Origin: a virus
IMG/VR virus record: IMGVR_UViG_3300023109_001029
Span: 1 to 20,341 of that record
Length of the DNA stretch: 20,341 nt
Strand: one strand, 5' to 3'
Positions 20,218 to 20,341 of the stretch are shown here, in pieces; within the stretch, counting starts at the first letter, position 1; every line of letters begins with the position of its first letter. Position numbers and translations under genes: made by a program. The notes under the pieces were generated by a model that made no database searches, had not been told where the DNA came from, and saw only the letters and a list, made by a program, of their open reading frames with translations.

Positions 20218-20341
20218 TACTTACCCGCCTTCTTCTTCCTGCACTTTGCAATCGCCCCACTCGCATACGCGCTTGGGAAAACCTTGTAGGAAGATTTTAC
20301 TTTTCGGTAACACGCGTCCTTGACTGTGCCGCCCTTCTTGT
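20217..20341 (-). CDS. Partial basic Cys-rich protein, 5' end outside window
   Basis: The C-terminal 40 codons and stop of a frame that enters at the right edge. It reads KKGGTVKDACYRKVKSSYKV, FPSAYASGAIAKCRKKKAGK. The conserved YKVFPSAYASGAIAKCRK block with two cysteines is one I recall from small proteins in marine phages, often near structural genes. It is as basic as its neighbour and probably binds DNA or the inner head surface. Its stop shares bases with the next start (TAATG). Confidence 0.75.
   Translation of the reverse strand, partial: KKGGTVKDACYRKVKSSYKVFPSAYASGAIAKCRKKKAGK

Overview
The window is part of a late (structural, adsorption and lysis) gene block of a tailed bacteriophage. 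Every gene I can support lies on the minus strand, so reading direction runs from about 20341 down to 1. The gene set is a head-tail adaptor pair, a P22 gp10-like tail nozzle protein, several fibre and adhesin genes and an M15 endolysin, with no tape measure, sheath or baseplate genes. This suggests a short-tailed (podovirus-like) phage. Many of the proteins resemble, from memory, families common in marine podoviruses such as pelagiphages; no database search was possible. Base composition looks close to half GC by eye. The host cannot be named from this window, and there is no integrase, repressor or tRNA to suggest lysogeny.

Layout in reading order. 20341-17626: two small Cys/Lys-rich basic proteins, two adaptor-like head-tail proteins separated by a zinc-ribbon protein and a 55-residue gene, then a small virion protein. 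17617-15037: a protein built of eight 22-residue repeats, a tail fibre with an internal duplication, and a small virion protein. 15024-10517: an adsorption cluster with an Fn3 / beta-propeller / lectin-like adhesin, a kelch-like propeller fibre and a poly-glycine fibre, with two small accessory genes. 10515-6948: accessory and lysis genes, including a coiled-coil protein, several small membrane proteins (one with a canonical EF-hand), three very short genes in an otherwise empty-looking 390-base gap, a holin-like protein and a zinc endolysin. 6905-4438: the nozzle protein and a C1q/jelly-roll-like virion protein. 4408-1: an acyl carrier protein, a beta-ketoacyl-ACP synthase with complete catalytic residues, a 155-residue protein, and a very large protein (at least 847 residues) that runs off the left edge.

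Genes are packed with gaps of a few bases or less. Many neighbours share stop and start bases (TAATG, TGATG or ATGA), which points to one long polycistronic message with translational coupling. I found no convincing terminator, promoter, CRISPR, tRNA or insertion sequence.

The most unusual part is the translationally coupled ACP-ketosynthase pair between virion genes. It is followed by a giant protein whose N-terminus is an 11-residue-periodic amphipathic repeat of the kind that binds membranes. Together they raise the possibility that this phage makes or transfers acyl chains as part of virion maturation or membrane interaction.
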